Below, one piece after another: positions 18,246 through 28,343 of a stretch of 64,000 nucleotides of DNA. Source of the DNA: an uncultured cyanobacterium (GTDB lineage Bacteria; Cyanobacteriota; Cyanobacteriia; PCC-6307; Cyanobiaceae). Position 1 is the stretch's first letter; each line of letters starts with the position of its first letter. The notes under the pieces were generated by a model. It was given only the letters and a program-made list of their open reading frames with translations, ran no database searches and was not told the DNA's origin. The DNA lies in NCBI GenBank assembly GCA_903823115.1, contig CAIJRN010000049.1:45994-109993 (forward strand), in the 5' to 3' direction. Both the position numbers and the translations under genes were made by a program.

Positions 18246-21200
18246 TCATGCCGCCTCCCACACGGCTTCGTTGAAGCGGTGCAGCACCTGCTCCAGCTCG
18301 CCGCCGAACAGCTTGTTCAACCGTGGCCAGCCGCCCCCCTCGCGCTGGAACAAGAGGGCGTCGTCGTCGAGCGCTTCGCGATCCACGATCGTGATCGCCT
18401 TCGTTTGGTTGGCGATGCGTTGCAGCCACTGGCGTTGGGGCGCGGTCCATGGCTTCGAGGCCAGGATGCGCTGCAGGGCCTTTTCCACCCGCTGCTCGTA
18501 GGGCAGCAGCGGATCGCCGAGAGCCGCCTGGCGGATGTAGCCCATGATCGAGGCGGCCATGTCCTGGTTGGTGGTTTCGCGCCAGGCGGTGGCCAGGGTG
18601 GCCTCGTTGTAGCCCCGCTGATCGAGCGCAAGCCTCAGCTCCCGCAGATCCTTGCGGGTCAGCTCCCAGGGCCGCTGCAGCACCGTGGTGAGGGCCGGCA
18701 GATCGTTACCGGCGTCGCGCACAAAGGCCGAGAAGCCATCGAGGTAGTCCTGCGGGCGGGTGGCCTCGCCATAGCCCCGCTCAATCGATCGCAGCGCGTC
18801 GTGATGCTCGGAGAGGAACTGGGGCTCGGCAGGCCCGTCCCACTGCTGATCCAACAACTCAGCCAAGCCGTGGATGGTTCCCAACCAGCGGCTGGCCTCC
18901 TGAATCGGCAGCTGCTGCAGGCGTCGGATGAAGTCGGCGGGTTCCTCGCCGGTGAGCAATCTGAACTGCGCCGAGTGGTTCTCGCTCAACCGCTGTTGCT
19001 TGCGCCGCAGCTTGGCGATCAGCTGTTGACGCACCAGCTCGCTCTCCTCGCCCTCCGTGGTGTCCAGTTCATGGATCAGCTGGCCGAAGGTGATGTTCGG
19101 ATTCACCACCACCGGCTTCATGTCCGTGAAGTTCTCCAGGGCCTCGTAGATCCGCACCGCATCAAAGATGCGGAAGTGGGTCTTGTCGATCGCATCACAA
19201 AGACGGGTGGCACGGCCGATCATCTGGTCGTAGAGAATGCGGCTGTTCATGCGCCGCAGGAACACGATGTTGCAGATCGCGGGCACATCCACGCCGGTGC
19301 TGAGCAGATCCACCGTGACGGCCACATTGGGAAATTGCTCGTTCTTGTACCGGCGGATCAGCTCCTTGGGCTTATCACTGGCGCCAGTGATCTTGGCGAC
19401 CGCATCATTGGCCACGCTGCCGTAGCGCTCCTGGAAGGCCTCTTTGAGCAGCATCACCACCAGATCGGCATGGGCGTCGCTGGCGCAGAAGATCAGGGTT
19501 TTGTAGGGGGAAAATGGGTCCAACTCATCGGCGAGCGCTTCGCAAACCACGCGGTTGAAGGACTCCGTGATCACCTTGCGGTTGAACGCCTCCACCTCAA
19601 AACGCAACTCATCCGGCGTCGTGAACTTCTCGATCTGCGTTGTGGCTGGATCGTAAATCTTGACGTCCTCCCCTGCAGCCCATCCAATGCCTTCGCTGGA
19701 AAGCTCGGTGTTGATCCGGATCGGTGGCTCGTGGTCCACCAGGAAGCCATCCACCACCGCCTCGCGGTAGCTGTACACGAACACCGGTTGGCCAAAGATG
19801 TTCACCGTGTGCAGGGCCGGCGTGGCCGTGAGGCCGATCTTGACAGCATCAAACATTTCGAGCACCCGCCTGTACTTCGAGACGTAGTCGTTGAAATCCC
19901 GGAAGCGAAGCTCCCGATCACTCAGCTCCCGATCCAGCAGATAGCCCCGGTGGCATTCATCCACCACGATCAAGTCGTATGTGTCCACCGTGGGCTTGTC
20001 TTCCTCGCTGCCCAGCAGCAGTCGCTGCACCATCGCCTGCACGGTGGCGATGTGAACCCGTGTATCGGTTTCAACCTCGCGCTCGCCCAGTTCCTTGATG
20101 CCGTAGATATCGGCGAAGCTCTGCAGGCTCTCCATCCGCGTTTCCTTGAAGGCATCGGCGGCCTGGGTGCCGAGTTCCGAGCGGTCCACCAGAAACAGCA
20201 CACGCCGGAATCGCCCGGTTTTGAGCAGCCGGTAGATCAGGGCCACACAGGTTTTGGTCTTGCCCGTGCCGGTGGCCATGGCGAGCATGATGGCCCGTTG
20301 GCCTGCTGCGATCGCCGCTTCGGTGGCCTCGATGGCGCGGCGCTGGTAGGGCCTCAGCGGAAAGCCAAAGCTGAACGATTCCCGCCGCAGTTGCTGTTGG
20401 GCCAGGTCCACGTCCTGGCGCGCCAGCGCCTTGAGCCCTTCAGGTGAATACCAGCGTTCGAGGGGTCCGGCGAGATTTTCACTGCGGCGCAGGTCACGGA
20501 ACCAGATGCCGCTCTTGGTGCGCAGTTGGTTCAGGAACGGCCGGCCATTGCTGGAGAAGGCGAAGGGGATGCGGTATTCGCCCTCTGGACCCCAACCATC
20601 GCTCCTCAGCTCCGTTTCGGCGCTTGGTTGAAAGTCCCGGCAATAGCGCTCAGCTTGGGGCACCTTGCCCGCCACATCAGTGTTGGCCCGCTTGGCCTCC
20701 ACGGCCGCAACCGGGGTCAGGCCGACGAACAGCACGTAATCAGCTGGACCGCTGCTGGTGGGCCATTCGGCGATAGCCAGGTTGCGGTTCTTTTGCGGCC
20801 GGGCTCCTTTCCCGTGGCGAAGGGTCTGCGTGTCCGCCTCCCAGCCCGCTTGCCGCAACTGCTCATCGATCAGCTGGCGTGTGGAGGCCTCATCCAGTTC
20901 GATCGAACCAGCGGCCTTCTTGGCTGCCTGTAGCAATCCCGCAGACACCGCTGCCGGTTGCTGGGCGGCGGCGTTCTGAAGGGCTTGCAGTTGAGTAGAG
21001 AGGGCAACCTTGTCGGCTTCGGCCGCTTCGGCCAACTGTTCCCATTGCTGCTGCTCGACGAGGGCCTGTTGCAGCTGGGCCTCCGTGGCGCTGAGCTGCT
21101 CGGCCACGGCTCCTCCCTGGGCGCGGAAGGCATCGAGCGCACGCTGCAGGCCGGCCAGCTCTGCGCGCAGTTCCTCACTTTCATCGTCAGGGGGCTGAGG

Positions 21201-21602
21201 AGGCTGAAAGGGACCACTGCGGAACTCAGGATCCGAGAAGGTGCGGTGGAACCACACCCCCAACTGCCAGGCGATCTTGAGGGTGCTCAGGGCGCTGGCA
21301 TGGTCGCCGTAAAGCCCATGGGTGGCGTCATTTCCTGTCGTGCGCAGGTCATGGAAGAGAACTGCCACCTCACGCTCGATCAGGCCCTCGAACTCCAACC
21401 GCCGAATCAAGGCCAGTTGCGACTCCTGGGCGCTGGTGAACGCTCCAAACCGGGACGCCACCTGCTGGGCCAGCCGTTCACCCAGCTGCCGCAGCTTGAT
21501 CAGCGCCGTGTTGGGATCCTCTGGGAAATAGCGCTCCGCCAGCACCCCGAGCCGGAACAATTGCTCATCGTAGCGACGTAGATGGGCGAAGTTGGTGCTC
21601 AC
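18246..21602 (-). CDS. hsdR: Type I restriction endonuclease subunit R
   Basis: ~1118 aa; [30 protein letters not shown] nuclease, [24 protein letters not shown] Walker [12 protein letters not shown] start overlaps upstream stop. Confidence 0.95.
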   Translation of the reverse strand: MSTNFAHLRRYDEQLFRLGVLAERYFPEDPNTALIKLRQLGERLAQQVASRFGAFTSAQESQLALIRRLEFEGLIEREVAVLFHDLRTTGNDATHGLYGDHASALSTLKIAWQLGVWFHRTFSDPEFRSGPFQPPQPPDDESEELRAELAGLQRALDAFRAQGGAVAEQLSATEAQLQQALVEQQQWEQLAEAAEADKVALSTQLQALQNAAAQQPAAVSAGLLQAAKKAAGSIELDEASTRQLIDEQLRQAGWEADTQTLRHGKGARPQKNRNLAIAEWPTSSGPADYVLFVGLTPVAAVEAKRANTDVAGKVPQAERYCRDFQPSAETELRSDGWGPEGEYRIPFAFSSNGRPFLNQLRTKSGIWFRDLRRSENLAGPLERWYSPEGLKALARQDVDLAQQQLRRESFSFGFPLRPYQRRAIEATEAAIAAGQRAIMLAMATGTGKTKTCVALIYRLLKTGRFRRVLFLVDRSELGTQAADAFKETRMESLQSFADIYGIKELGEREVETDTRVHIATVQAMVQRLLLGSEEDKPTVDTYDLIVVDECHRGYLLDRELSDRELRFRDFNDYVSKYRRVLEMFDAVKIGLTATPALHTVNIFGQPVFVYSYREAVVDGFLVDHEPPIRINTELSSEGIGWAAGEDVKIYDPATTQIEKFTTPDELRFEVEAFNRKVITESFNRVVCEALADELDPFSPYKTLIFCASDAHADLVVMLLKEAFQERYGSVANDAVAKITGASDKPKELIRRYKNEQFPNVAVTVDLLSTGVDVPAICNIVFLRRMNSRILYDQMIGRATRLCDAIDKTHFRIFDAVRIYEALENFTDMKPVVVNPNITFGQLIHELDTTEGEESELVRQQLIAKLRRKQQRLSENHSAQFRLLTGEEPADFIRRLQQLPIQEASRWLGTIHGLAELLDQQWDGPAEPQFLSEHHDALRSIERGYGEATRPQDYLDGFSAFVRDAGNDLPALTTVLQRPWELTRKDLRELRLALDQRGYNEATLATAWRETTNQDMAASIMGYIRQAALGDPLLPYEQRVEKALQRILASKPWTAPQRQWLQRIANQTKAITIVDREALDDDALLFQREGGGWPRLNKLFGGELEQVLHRFNEAVWEAA

Positions 21603-23401
21603 AACACCTCCACCCACTGGCGAATCTTCTCGGCCATCAGCCGCCGCCGCTCCACCAGGAAGGCGTCGTAGTCCAAGGGTTCGCCATCCAACAGCGACGT
21701 GGGCAGACAATTCATCACGAGATTGGCTCTCAGCTCTGCTGGATCGGTGATGCCGCCGTAACGCTTAGGTCCACCGTTCACCTGCTCGCGCAGCTCAGCG
21801 AAATAGATCTCAGGTGCCTTATCGCCAATCGCAATGTTGATCTCACTCTGGGCCATCACGAAGTTGGCAATCTGGTTGTAGCTGCTTCGAGATGCCCCTC
21901 CCCGCTGCAGGTGCTTGCGTGGGAACACATGGTGCTTGTCACCGCGATTGAGCAGCAAGTCGCGCACGGTGATATCGGAGGAAAGGAAACCACGATCACC
22001 AAGCCGAGCCTGGGCCGCCTGGTAGGCGATGAAGTACGGGCTCATGGCTGATGAGGTGTCCATCAGCTGAGGAAGCATCCCAGTCCAGAAGGTGGTGGGC
22101 AGTTCGTTCTCGATCACCGCTTCGGCATAGGTCTTCAGACCCTGGGAATCAATCTGCCGGATGTCGAGGTCGAAGGCCGTTTCCGGGCTGCCGGAATAAC
22201 GGCCGGTGAGAATCGACATCGCAAACCATCGCCGCACCAGGCTCTCGATGTCGGGGGCGTGCAGATTCTCGTGCCTGCCCCTCAGATAGAGAATGTAGGC
22301 GAAGTTGACAGCATTACGGCTGCGAATCAGATCACTGGTCACAAAACCCGCTGATCTCAGGATCATGGTGATCCGATCAAAGTGGGTCTTGTTGATGAAC
22401 GCCAACACGCCCTGCTTCAGCTTGGCGAACGATTCCTCCGCAATACTTTCCTCATACTGCTTGGTTACGAAGTTTCGCCCTGAGAGCAAAGCGACCAGAT
22501 CCTGTAACTTGCCCCTGCCAAATTGCGAGGTGAATGCCACGCGCAGCATGTCGGTGTAGGTGGGATCATAGAGGTCATCGTTGACATCCTTGATCCACCG
22601 CATCTGGGGAAAGAATTCCGATTGAGCGAAAGCTGGATCCACTCGCTCAATCTGAGCGAAAAACTCCGGCGCCACAGCAAGATGGCAAAAGTAGTCGATT
22701 GCTTTGCGTAGTGTGTTGCCGCCGAAGGTCTCATTCACGGCTATCTTTGACATGGCAAAGTCTGCTTGAGACAGCTCCTTGCCAGCAGAATTCACACGGA
22801 TGAAGATTTCCGTGACTGTTTCGATGTCGAGATCTTCAGCAAGTTCAATCAAACCCACATGGTTGTAGACGATCTTGAGGAGCCGTTCAAGAATTCTGCC
22901 AATGCGATCAGGGTCAGCTTCAGGGTTTCGCTTGATGTAGGCATTCGTCTGGCTCAGCAACCCCGATTCAGGTGCAAAAAGCACTGAGATATCAGGTATC
23001 CAAACCGGATTCTTCTCAATCGCGGGGTTGCTGACCTCAAAGCAGGGCTCTTCCGCCTGTGGGTTGAAGGCAATCCGAATGCGGGTCCGTTCATAGTCCT
23101 TGGTGAGCACCTCCATTCCGAGCAACGCAGCCATCAAGGCAGTAACCCGCTGCTGTCCATCGATCAGGATCCGCTTGCCAGCAGCTGAGCTGCCATCCTT
23201 CAGCTTCACCGTGGGGTTGCGCCAGGCAATCAGGTAGCCCACCGGGAACCCCTGATAGAGGGAATCCAGCAGGTTGCGCACCTTGGTGGCCTCCCAAACG
23301 AAGGGCCGCTGGATCTCCGGGATTGCAATGTCCCCCGATTTAACCCAAGTCAGCAGGGTTTCGATGGGGTGGGGTGTGACGGAGTAGCGCTGGGTGGCCA
23401 T
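21599..23401 (-). CDS. DUF262 (GmrS/DndB-fold-like) domain protein with C-terminal DUF1524-like segment
   Basis: [35 protein letters not shown]...[19 protein letters not shown]-term [12 protein letters not shown]. Confidence 0.85.
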   Translation of the reverse strand: MATQRYSVTPHPIETLLTWVKSGDIAIPEIQRPFVWEATKVRNLLDSLYQGFPVGYLIAWRNPTVKLKDGSSAAGKRILIDGQQRVTALMAALLGMEVLTKDYERTRIRIAFNPQAEEPCFEVSNPAIEKNPVWIPDISVLFAPESGLLSQTNAYIKRNPEADPDRIGRILERLLKIVYNHVGLIELAEDLDIETVTEIFIRVNSAGKELSQADFAMSKIAVNETFGGNTLRKAIDYFCHLAVAPEFFAQIERVDPAFAQSEFFPQMRWIKDVNDDLYDPTYTDMLRVAFTSQFGRGKLQDLVALLSGRNFVTKQYEESIAEESFAKLKQGVLAFINKTHFDRITMILRSAGFVTSDLIRSRNAVNFAYILYLRGRHENLHAPDIESLVRRWFAMSILTGRYSGSPETAFDLDIRQIDSQGLKTYAEAVIENELPTTFWTGMLPQLMDTSSAMSPYFIAYQAAQARLGDRGFLSSDITVRDLLLNRGDKHHVFPRKHLQRGGASRSSYNQIANFVMAQSEINIAIGDKAPEIYFAELREQVNGGPKRYGGITDPAELRANLVMNCLPTSLLDGEPLDYDAFLVERRRLMAEKIRQWVEVL

Positions 23402-23404
23402 CTC

Positions 23405-23785
23405 CTACCCCTCCCCCAGCAACTGACGCACCAAGGCAATCAATTCCTTCTTCGTCAAACTCTCCAACGGCGGCGGCGGTGGAGTCACGCCATGGCGTTC
23501 CAGCAGTTGGGCCAGAGCAGCCTTTGGCAACTTGGAGTACCCCTTGATGCCGTGCTCCTTGCACAGCTGCTTGAGGCTGGCCGCGGGCTGCTGCAGGAAA
23601 CTCCCCTTGCCCAGCAAGGCTTTCGGGTCCTGGGTGCCTGCGGGCTTGGGATCCTGGAGGTCCTGGAGCGCCGTACTGGAGCGCTGCAGATGGTCCGCCA
23701 CCCGGCGGTACACGCGGGCATCGGTGCCCGCCAGTTCACGTTGGGTCTGCTCCAGCAGATCGGCGATCGACGGGCCCGCACTCAT
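23405..23785 (-). CDS. small accessory protein with repeated SAP/Rho_N-like helical motifs
   Basis: LKQLCKEHGIKGYSKLPKAALAQLLERHG and LTKKELIALVRQLLGEG; overlapping operonic position. Confidence 0.55.
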   Translation of the reverse strand: MSAGPSIADLLEQTQRELAGTDARVYRRVADHLQRSSTALQDLQDPKPAGTQDPKALLGKGSFLQQPAASLKQLCKEHGIKGYSKLPKAALAQLLERHGVTPPPPPLESLTKKELIALVRQLLGEG

Positions 23786-24240
23786 GGCTGAGAGCCGAGC
23801 TTGCTGGCGGAAGTTCCGGCCTCAGCCGCTTCGCTCGCCAATTCAGCAGCCTTGGCCTTCACCGATCGCCAGCGCGTCGCCTGCTGAACCAACCGGCGGA
23901 ACATCTCCACGAGCCAGAAGCCACTTTGGCGCTCGCTCTCATCGATCAAGCCCACCATCGCATCACCCGTTTCCTCCAGCTCACGGATCACGGTGCCGAG
24001 CTTGGCGTTGAGGGCATGGAGACGAGCCTTGGCCCGGGCCTCATCGGCCAGATCCGCCTCCAGCTCCACCAGCTCCCGCTGCAGCTCGGTGATCACCACC
24101 CCCCGCCGGTCGCTTTGGGCCTTGAGCACGCCCCGGGAGCGGTTGGCCGACACCAAGGCCGCCCGGCAGTCCTGGTAGGTGTCCTGCAGAGCCTCTGGAT
24201 CTGGTGTGATCGGGAATTCGCTGGCCGAGCGGAGGGGCAT
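23782..24240 (-). CDS. coiled-coil hypothetical protein, first gene of the R-M operon
   Basis: RGVVITELQRELVELEADLADEARAKARLHALNAKLGTVIRELEETGDAMVGLIDESE...; 4-bp overlap with next gene. Confidence 0.6.
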   Translation of the reverse strand: MPLRSASEFPITPDPEALQDTYQDCRAALVSANRSRGVLKAQSDRRGVVITELQRELVELEADLADEARAKARLHALNAKLGTVIRELEETGDAMVGLIDESERQSGFWLVEMFRRLVQQATRWRSVKAKAAELASEAAEAGTSASKLGSQP

Positions 24241-24251
24241 CGGGATTCGAA

Positions 24252-24577
24252 TGGCTGACTCCAGGATTACCGATTTTGAGCAGTTTTGGCTGGGTCAGCT
24301 GGTGGAAGGGGTGATCGGGTCTTCCTTCGGGTTCGGCCAGCTCAACGAAGCCCGCCCCTTCCCATGCCGCGTAGTCGAAGGCTTGTGCGTAGCAGTGGGC
24401 GTCTTTTTCGATGAAGCTACCCAGTACGACGTCTTCTTCATCACCCTCAAAAAGAGTGAGCGCCTCTTCTCCCCATCGACCCGCTACAACGACTACGCCA
24501 TCTCCCCGTGGGAGTTCCACTGGGAGAGCCAGAGCATCCTGCTCTTGCGGCCCACCGAGAGCGCCACTCCACGCTGA
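24252..24577 (+). pseudogene. DUF3427-type helicase, C-terminal remnant
   Basis: DVFFITLKKSERLFSPSTRYNDYAISPWEFHWESQS; no upstream helicase. Confidence 0.65.
24370..24396 (+). repeat. family 2 double-hairpin element
   Basis: cgtagtcgaaggcttgtgcgtagcagt vs cgtagccgaaggcttctgcgcagcagt at 1311/6781. Confidence 0.6.
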
Positions 24578-24589
24578 ATCGTGTTCCTG

Positions 24590-25883
24590 CAGCAGCTGGG
24601 CCGGGGTCTGCGCCTCTCGCCCGACACCGGCAAAAGCTGCCTCACGGTGCTTGGCCAAAAAACGCAACAAGCATCGGTCAGCAGCACCGGCGTTTTCGCT
24701 TTGATCTGCGCTACCGGGCCCTGCTGGGCTGCAGCCGGCGCCAGCTCGAAGACCAGCTGGCTCAGGGCTTCCCGTTTCTGCCGCCCGGGTGCCGGCTGGT
24801 GCTCGATCGCGTCTCCAGCGAGCGGGTGCTTTCAAGTTTGCACCAGTGCCTGCCCAGCCGCCGGCCCCAGCTGCTCCTGGAGTTGCGCTCCCTTGCCGCC
24901 GAGGGAACGATCGGCCCCGCCAGCGGCCTGGCCGACTGGCTCGAAGCCCTGGCCATGGAGCCGGCCGACTTCTACGGCATCCGCGGCGCCGGCTTCACCT
25001 CCCTGCGGCGCGAGCTGGGCTGGTTGCCGCCCCACCTGGCCGGTGCGCCCCATCCCGAGGAGGAGCGCCTCAGCCGCGCCATCGCCGCCGGCCTGCTCCA
25101 CCTCGACGACCCCGACCGTCTGCGCGCCACCGCCGCCTCCCTGGCCGCCTCCGCGCCGCCCGATCCGCAGGCCCTATCCGAGCGCGAGATGCGCCAGTGG
25201 CTGATGCTCACGGCTCAGCTGTACTGCTTCGCAGAAGCCTGGCGGCTACGGCACCGGCCGCCAGTGGCGGCCCCTCGATCAGGCCCTGGATGTGCTCTGG
25301 CAGGCTGGCGCCTGGCGCGAGGAGCTGATCCAGCTCCTGGAGTTGCTCGCTGAGCGTGCCGATCGCCGCCTCCACCCGCTGCCCTGGGCATTGCCGGTGC
25401 CCCTGCGCGTGCACGGCCACTACACACGCGCCGAGATCGAAGCGGCCTTTGGTGTGCTCAGCACCGACGCCCCCTGGATCCACCGCGAAGGCGTGCTCTG
25501 GCACCAAGCCAGCGCCACCGACCTGCTGTTCGTCACCCTGCGCAAAAGCGAAGCCCTCTTCTCCCCCTCCACCCGCTACCGCGACCTGGCCCTCGGCCCC
25601 GCCCTGTTCCACTGGGAAAGCCAAAGCACCACCACCGCGTCCTCGGCCACCGGCCACCGGCCAGCGCTACATCCACCACGAGGTGCGCGGCTCACGGGTG
25701 CTGCTGTTTGTGCGCGAGCAACGCAAAAAGGATGGCCGCCCTGGCGCCCCCACCGAGCCCTTCATGTGCCTGGGGTTTGCGCACTACGAAAGCCACGAGG
25801 GCGAGCGGCCGATGGCGATCCGCTGGCGGCTGGAGCGCGAGATCCCGGCGGCGTGGTTACCGGTGATGGCGTTGGCGGTTTGA
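24590..25883 (+). pseudogene. DUF3427-type helicase remnant, copy A (helicase motif VI to C-terminus, frame-broken)
   Basis: LQQLGRGLRLSPDTGKSCLTVL..., FRFDLRYRALLGCSRRQLEDQL..., DLLFVTLRKSEALFSPSTRYRDLALGPALFHWESQS..., RVLLFVREQRK. Confidence 0.75.
25222..25251 (-). repeat. family 2 double-hairpin element
   Basis: tactgcttcgcagaagcctggcggctacgg. Confidence 0.6.
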
Positions 25884-25924
25884 GGGGGGGCGAACCCCAT
25901 GGGAGGCCATGTTCACACTCCTGG

Positions 25925-26317
25925 CTAAACGGAGCCAAGCAGGATCTTCAGGGCATCCCTCAGCCTGCTCGCGCACTCCACGAAGTCTGCCTGTTCCTCG
26001 GCTGAGGTTTCAAAACCCGGGTAGCGCGCGAGCACGGCTCCTGAGGAGAGATCAGCCAGTTCCTCACTATCCCAGCTCCATTGGCCATCTACCGCCTCAA
26101 GTTGACGCGACAGGGCAGCCAGATCATGGATCTTGTCGACCGGCTGCCCAAGTTGGATCAACCGAGCTTTCAGCAGTTTCTCCACGCATTGCTGAGCGTG
26201 AAACACCACCGCATCACGCAAGCCGGGTGTGTTCCTGGTCAGAAGGATCTCCAAGGCTTCCCAATCGCCTTCCGCCTTGACCATCCACTCCGGAACAGCT
26301 GACCAGGGTTCAACCAT
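25925..26317 (-). CDS. HEPN-domain protein (HepT-like)
   Basis: PEWMVKAEGDWEALEILLTR...LRDAVVFHAQQCVEKLLKARLIQLGQPVDKIHDLAALSRQLE. Confidence 0.85.
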   Translation of the reverse strand: MVEPWSAVPEWMVKAEGDWEALEILLTRNTPGLRDAVVFHAQQCVEKLLKARLIQLGQPVDKIHDLAALSRQLEAVDGQWSWDSEELADLSSGAVLARYPGFETSAEEQADFVECASRLRDALKILLGSV

Positions 26318-26639
26318 GCAGCATCTCTCCATGGTCAAGCGCCTCGCGCACGACCGGATCACCCCCCCGGTAGCGAACCTCAACTTCCTCAGGCCGCCGG
26401 ACCAACAAATCCAGGGGGAATCGCACTGGGCAGAGACGGCGCATTTCACGGATCTTGGCTAGGTGGCGACCCTCGAAGGGCATCACCACAAGGATGTCGG
26501 CATCAGAATCCCAGCGCGCCTCACCACGGGCCAAGGAACCGAACAAAATCACCCTTTCGGGTGCATAGTGCTTCACCAACTGCTGCGTAAAGGCCAGCAG
26601 GGCTTCGCGGGTCACCAGAGGGGTCGGCGTGGTGGTCAT
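26310..26639 (-). CDS. minimal nucleotidyltransferase (MNT/MntA-like)
   Basis: APERVILFGSLARGEARWDSDADILVVMPFEGRHLAKIREMRR; overlaps HEPN gene. Confidence 0.9.
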   Translation of the reverse strand: MTTTPTPLVTREALLAFTQQLVKHYAPERVILFGSLARGEARWDSDADILVVMPFEGRHLAKIREMRRLCPVRFPLDLLVRRPEEVEVRYRGGDPVVREALDHGEMLHG

Positions 26640-26833
26640 AGGCCCATCATCGCGAAGCTTCGCAGGACAGGCCACGATCCTCTCGGCCCGCTGCAGCAGG
26701 AGCCGGGTTGGTGGGCAGCAGGAGAGTCCTCGGATCCAGCAGAGGATCAACGACGGCAGGGTTGGAGCCGGATTTCGGGACCGGCCGGGCCGAGCGCGAA
26801 AGGCGCCAGTGGCTGATGCTCCCCGCCCAGCTG

Positions 26834-26885
26834 TACTGCTTCTCTTCGAGAAGGCTGCGCCTACGCAGAAGCCTGGCGGCTACGG
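26834..26885 (-). repeat. family 2 element with a second element nested in it
   Basis: tactgctt[ctcttcgagaaggctgcgccta]cgcagaagcctggcggctacgg; copy A lacks the bracketed segment. Confidence 0.55.
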
Positions 26886-27137
26886 CACCGGCCGCCAGTG
26901 GCGGCCCCTCGATCAGGCCCTGGAGCTTGCTCTGGCAGGCAGGCGCCTGGCGCGAGGAGCTGATCCAGCTGCTGCGGCCGTTGGCCGAGCGTGCCGATCG
27001 CCGTCTCCACCCGCTACCGCGACCTGGCCCTCGGCCCCGCCCTGTTCCACTGGGAAAGCCAGAGCACCACCACCGCCGGCTCCCCCACCGGCCAGCGCAC
27101 CATCCACCACGCCTCCCGCGGCTCACGGGTGCTCCTC

Positions 27138-27165
27138 TACCGCTGCGCGGAAGCCTGCGGCTACG
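27138..27165 (-). repeat. family 2 element, in-frame insertion encoding RCAEACGY
   Basis: copy B GSRVLL-YRCAEACGY-VREQRK vs copy A GSRVLL-F-VREQRK. Confidence 0.75.
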
Positions 27166-27403
27166 TGCGCGAGCAACGCAAACAAGATGGCCGCGCCGGC
27201 GCCCCCACCGAACCGTTCGTGTGCCTGGGGTTTGCCACCTACGAAAGCCACGAAGGCGAGCGACCGATGGCGTGGGGGAATCTCTGTGGCGGCTCGAGCG
27301 GGAGGTCCCGGCGGCGTGGTTACCGGTGATGGGGTTGGCGGTTTGAGGGGGGGGGGCATCATTCGCCAGCCCCCGTCAGACTGAGATCACTGAACCCCGG
27401 CCC

Positions 27404-27658
27404 ATGGAACTCACTGCCGTGCTGTCCCCCGCAGAGGAAGCTGGATACGTGGCCTTCAACCCTGAAACGGGCACCACAACGGAGGGTGAATCCATCGAGG
27501 AGGCCCTCGCCAACCTGCGCGAGGCCACCACGCTCTACCTGGAGGAGTTTCCCGCCGTGACCAAAGGCCATCCGCTGGTGACCATGTTCACCGTTCCGGC
27601 GCATGCAGGCCAGGGTGGATGTGAGCGAGTTCCTGCACCTTCTCTGAACTGGCTCTGA
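27404..27658 (+). CDS. HicB-like antitoxin (orphan, C-terminus possibly shifted)
   Basis: MELTAVLSPAEEAGYVAFNPETGTTTEGESIEEALANLREATTLYLEEFP. Confidence 0.8.
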   Translation: MELTAVLSPAEEAGYVAFNPETGTTTEGESIEEALANLREATTLYLEEFPAVTKGHPLVTMFTVPAHAGQGGCERVPAPSLNWL

Positions 27659-27914
27659 ACCAGATACAGAAACCCGCCTTGCCGCTCTCGGCCGTGGTCC
27701 TCAAGGCAGCCCTTGGCGCAGTGTCCTGTCTCCGTTCAGCAGCAATCCTGGGCCGAGGCGCCGGCACACCCCCAGCCAGCGACCAGCCACTCAGCCATGC
27801 CTTCATTCGAAAAGCGTGGCATCATGCTGTCGTTGTGGAAAATGCCGTGGCCTTCGCTCTGTCGGCAACAGTGTTGGTTGTGGTGGTGGGCCCGTTGGCG
27901 CTGCTGGCCTCCTG

Positions 27915-27964
27915 CCTGAACCAGCTGCGATCCCTTATGGCGCAGGGATCGCAGCTGGTTCAGG
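27915..27964. repeat. perfect 21-bp inverted repeat with 8-nt loop
   Basis: CCTGAACCAGCTGCGATCCCT-tatggcgc-AGGGATCGCAGCTGGTTCAGG. Confidence 0.9.
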
Positions 27965-28343
27965 CCGACGACGTCCGCCTTCATGAGCTGGCCAGCCTGG
28001 ATCGGCGCCGCGAGGCCCACGGCCCCCAGTCCATCCCGCTTCAGCTCAACGCTCTGCGCTGAGATCGGCCAGCTGGTCGGACCCAGATCCGATCCGATCT
28101 CGCCGGCATGGTCCGGATCAGCCTGCTCTTTCAGCTCGATGCCACCGGCCTGATGACTCAGGTGCCGATCGGGATGCCGGCGAGCCTGGCGCTGCTCCCT
28201 GGCCTGCCTTGGCCGGCTAAGCACCCGGGGGGAGCGGGCTTGTGGTGCCGGTTCCGGGTCGCCGCCCGGCTGCTCCAGGAGGGGGCTGTCGGCTGCGTCA
28301 CCTGCGCGCCTAACTAGAGTTGCTTTCCCCTTGTCAGGTCGGC

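Larger units (their letters stand above)
26760..27345 (+). pseudogene. DUF3427-type helicase remnant, copy B
   Basis: RQWLMLPAQLY, GTGRQWRPLDQAL, STRYRDLALGPALFHWESQSTTTAGSPTGQRTIHHASRGSRVLLY...VREQRKQDGRAGAPTEPFVCLGF; near-identical DNA to copy A. Confidence 0.75.

Noticed and set aside
18279-20447. 722-aa + strand ORF antisense to hsdR
   Set aside because: High-GC shadow ORF of a well-supported hsdR; composition is His/Gln/Leu-rich with no recognisable domain
27660-28310. Protein-coding gene between HicB and the ABC permease
   Set aside because: Several overlapping ORFs on both strands but none reads as a recognisable protein; only one hydrophobic stretch before the perfect hairpin
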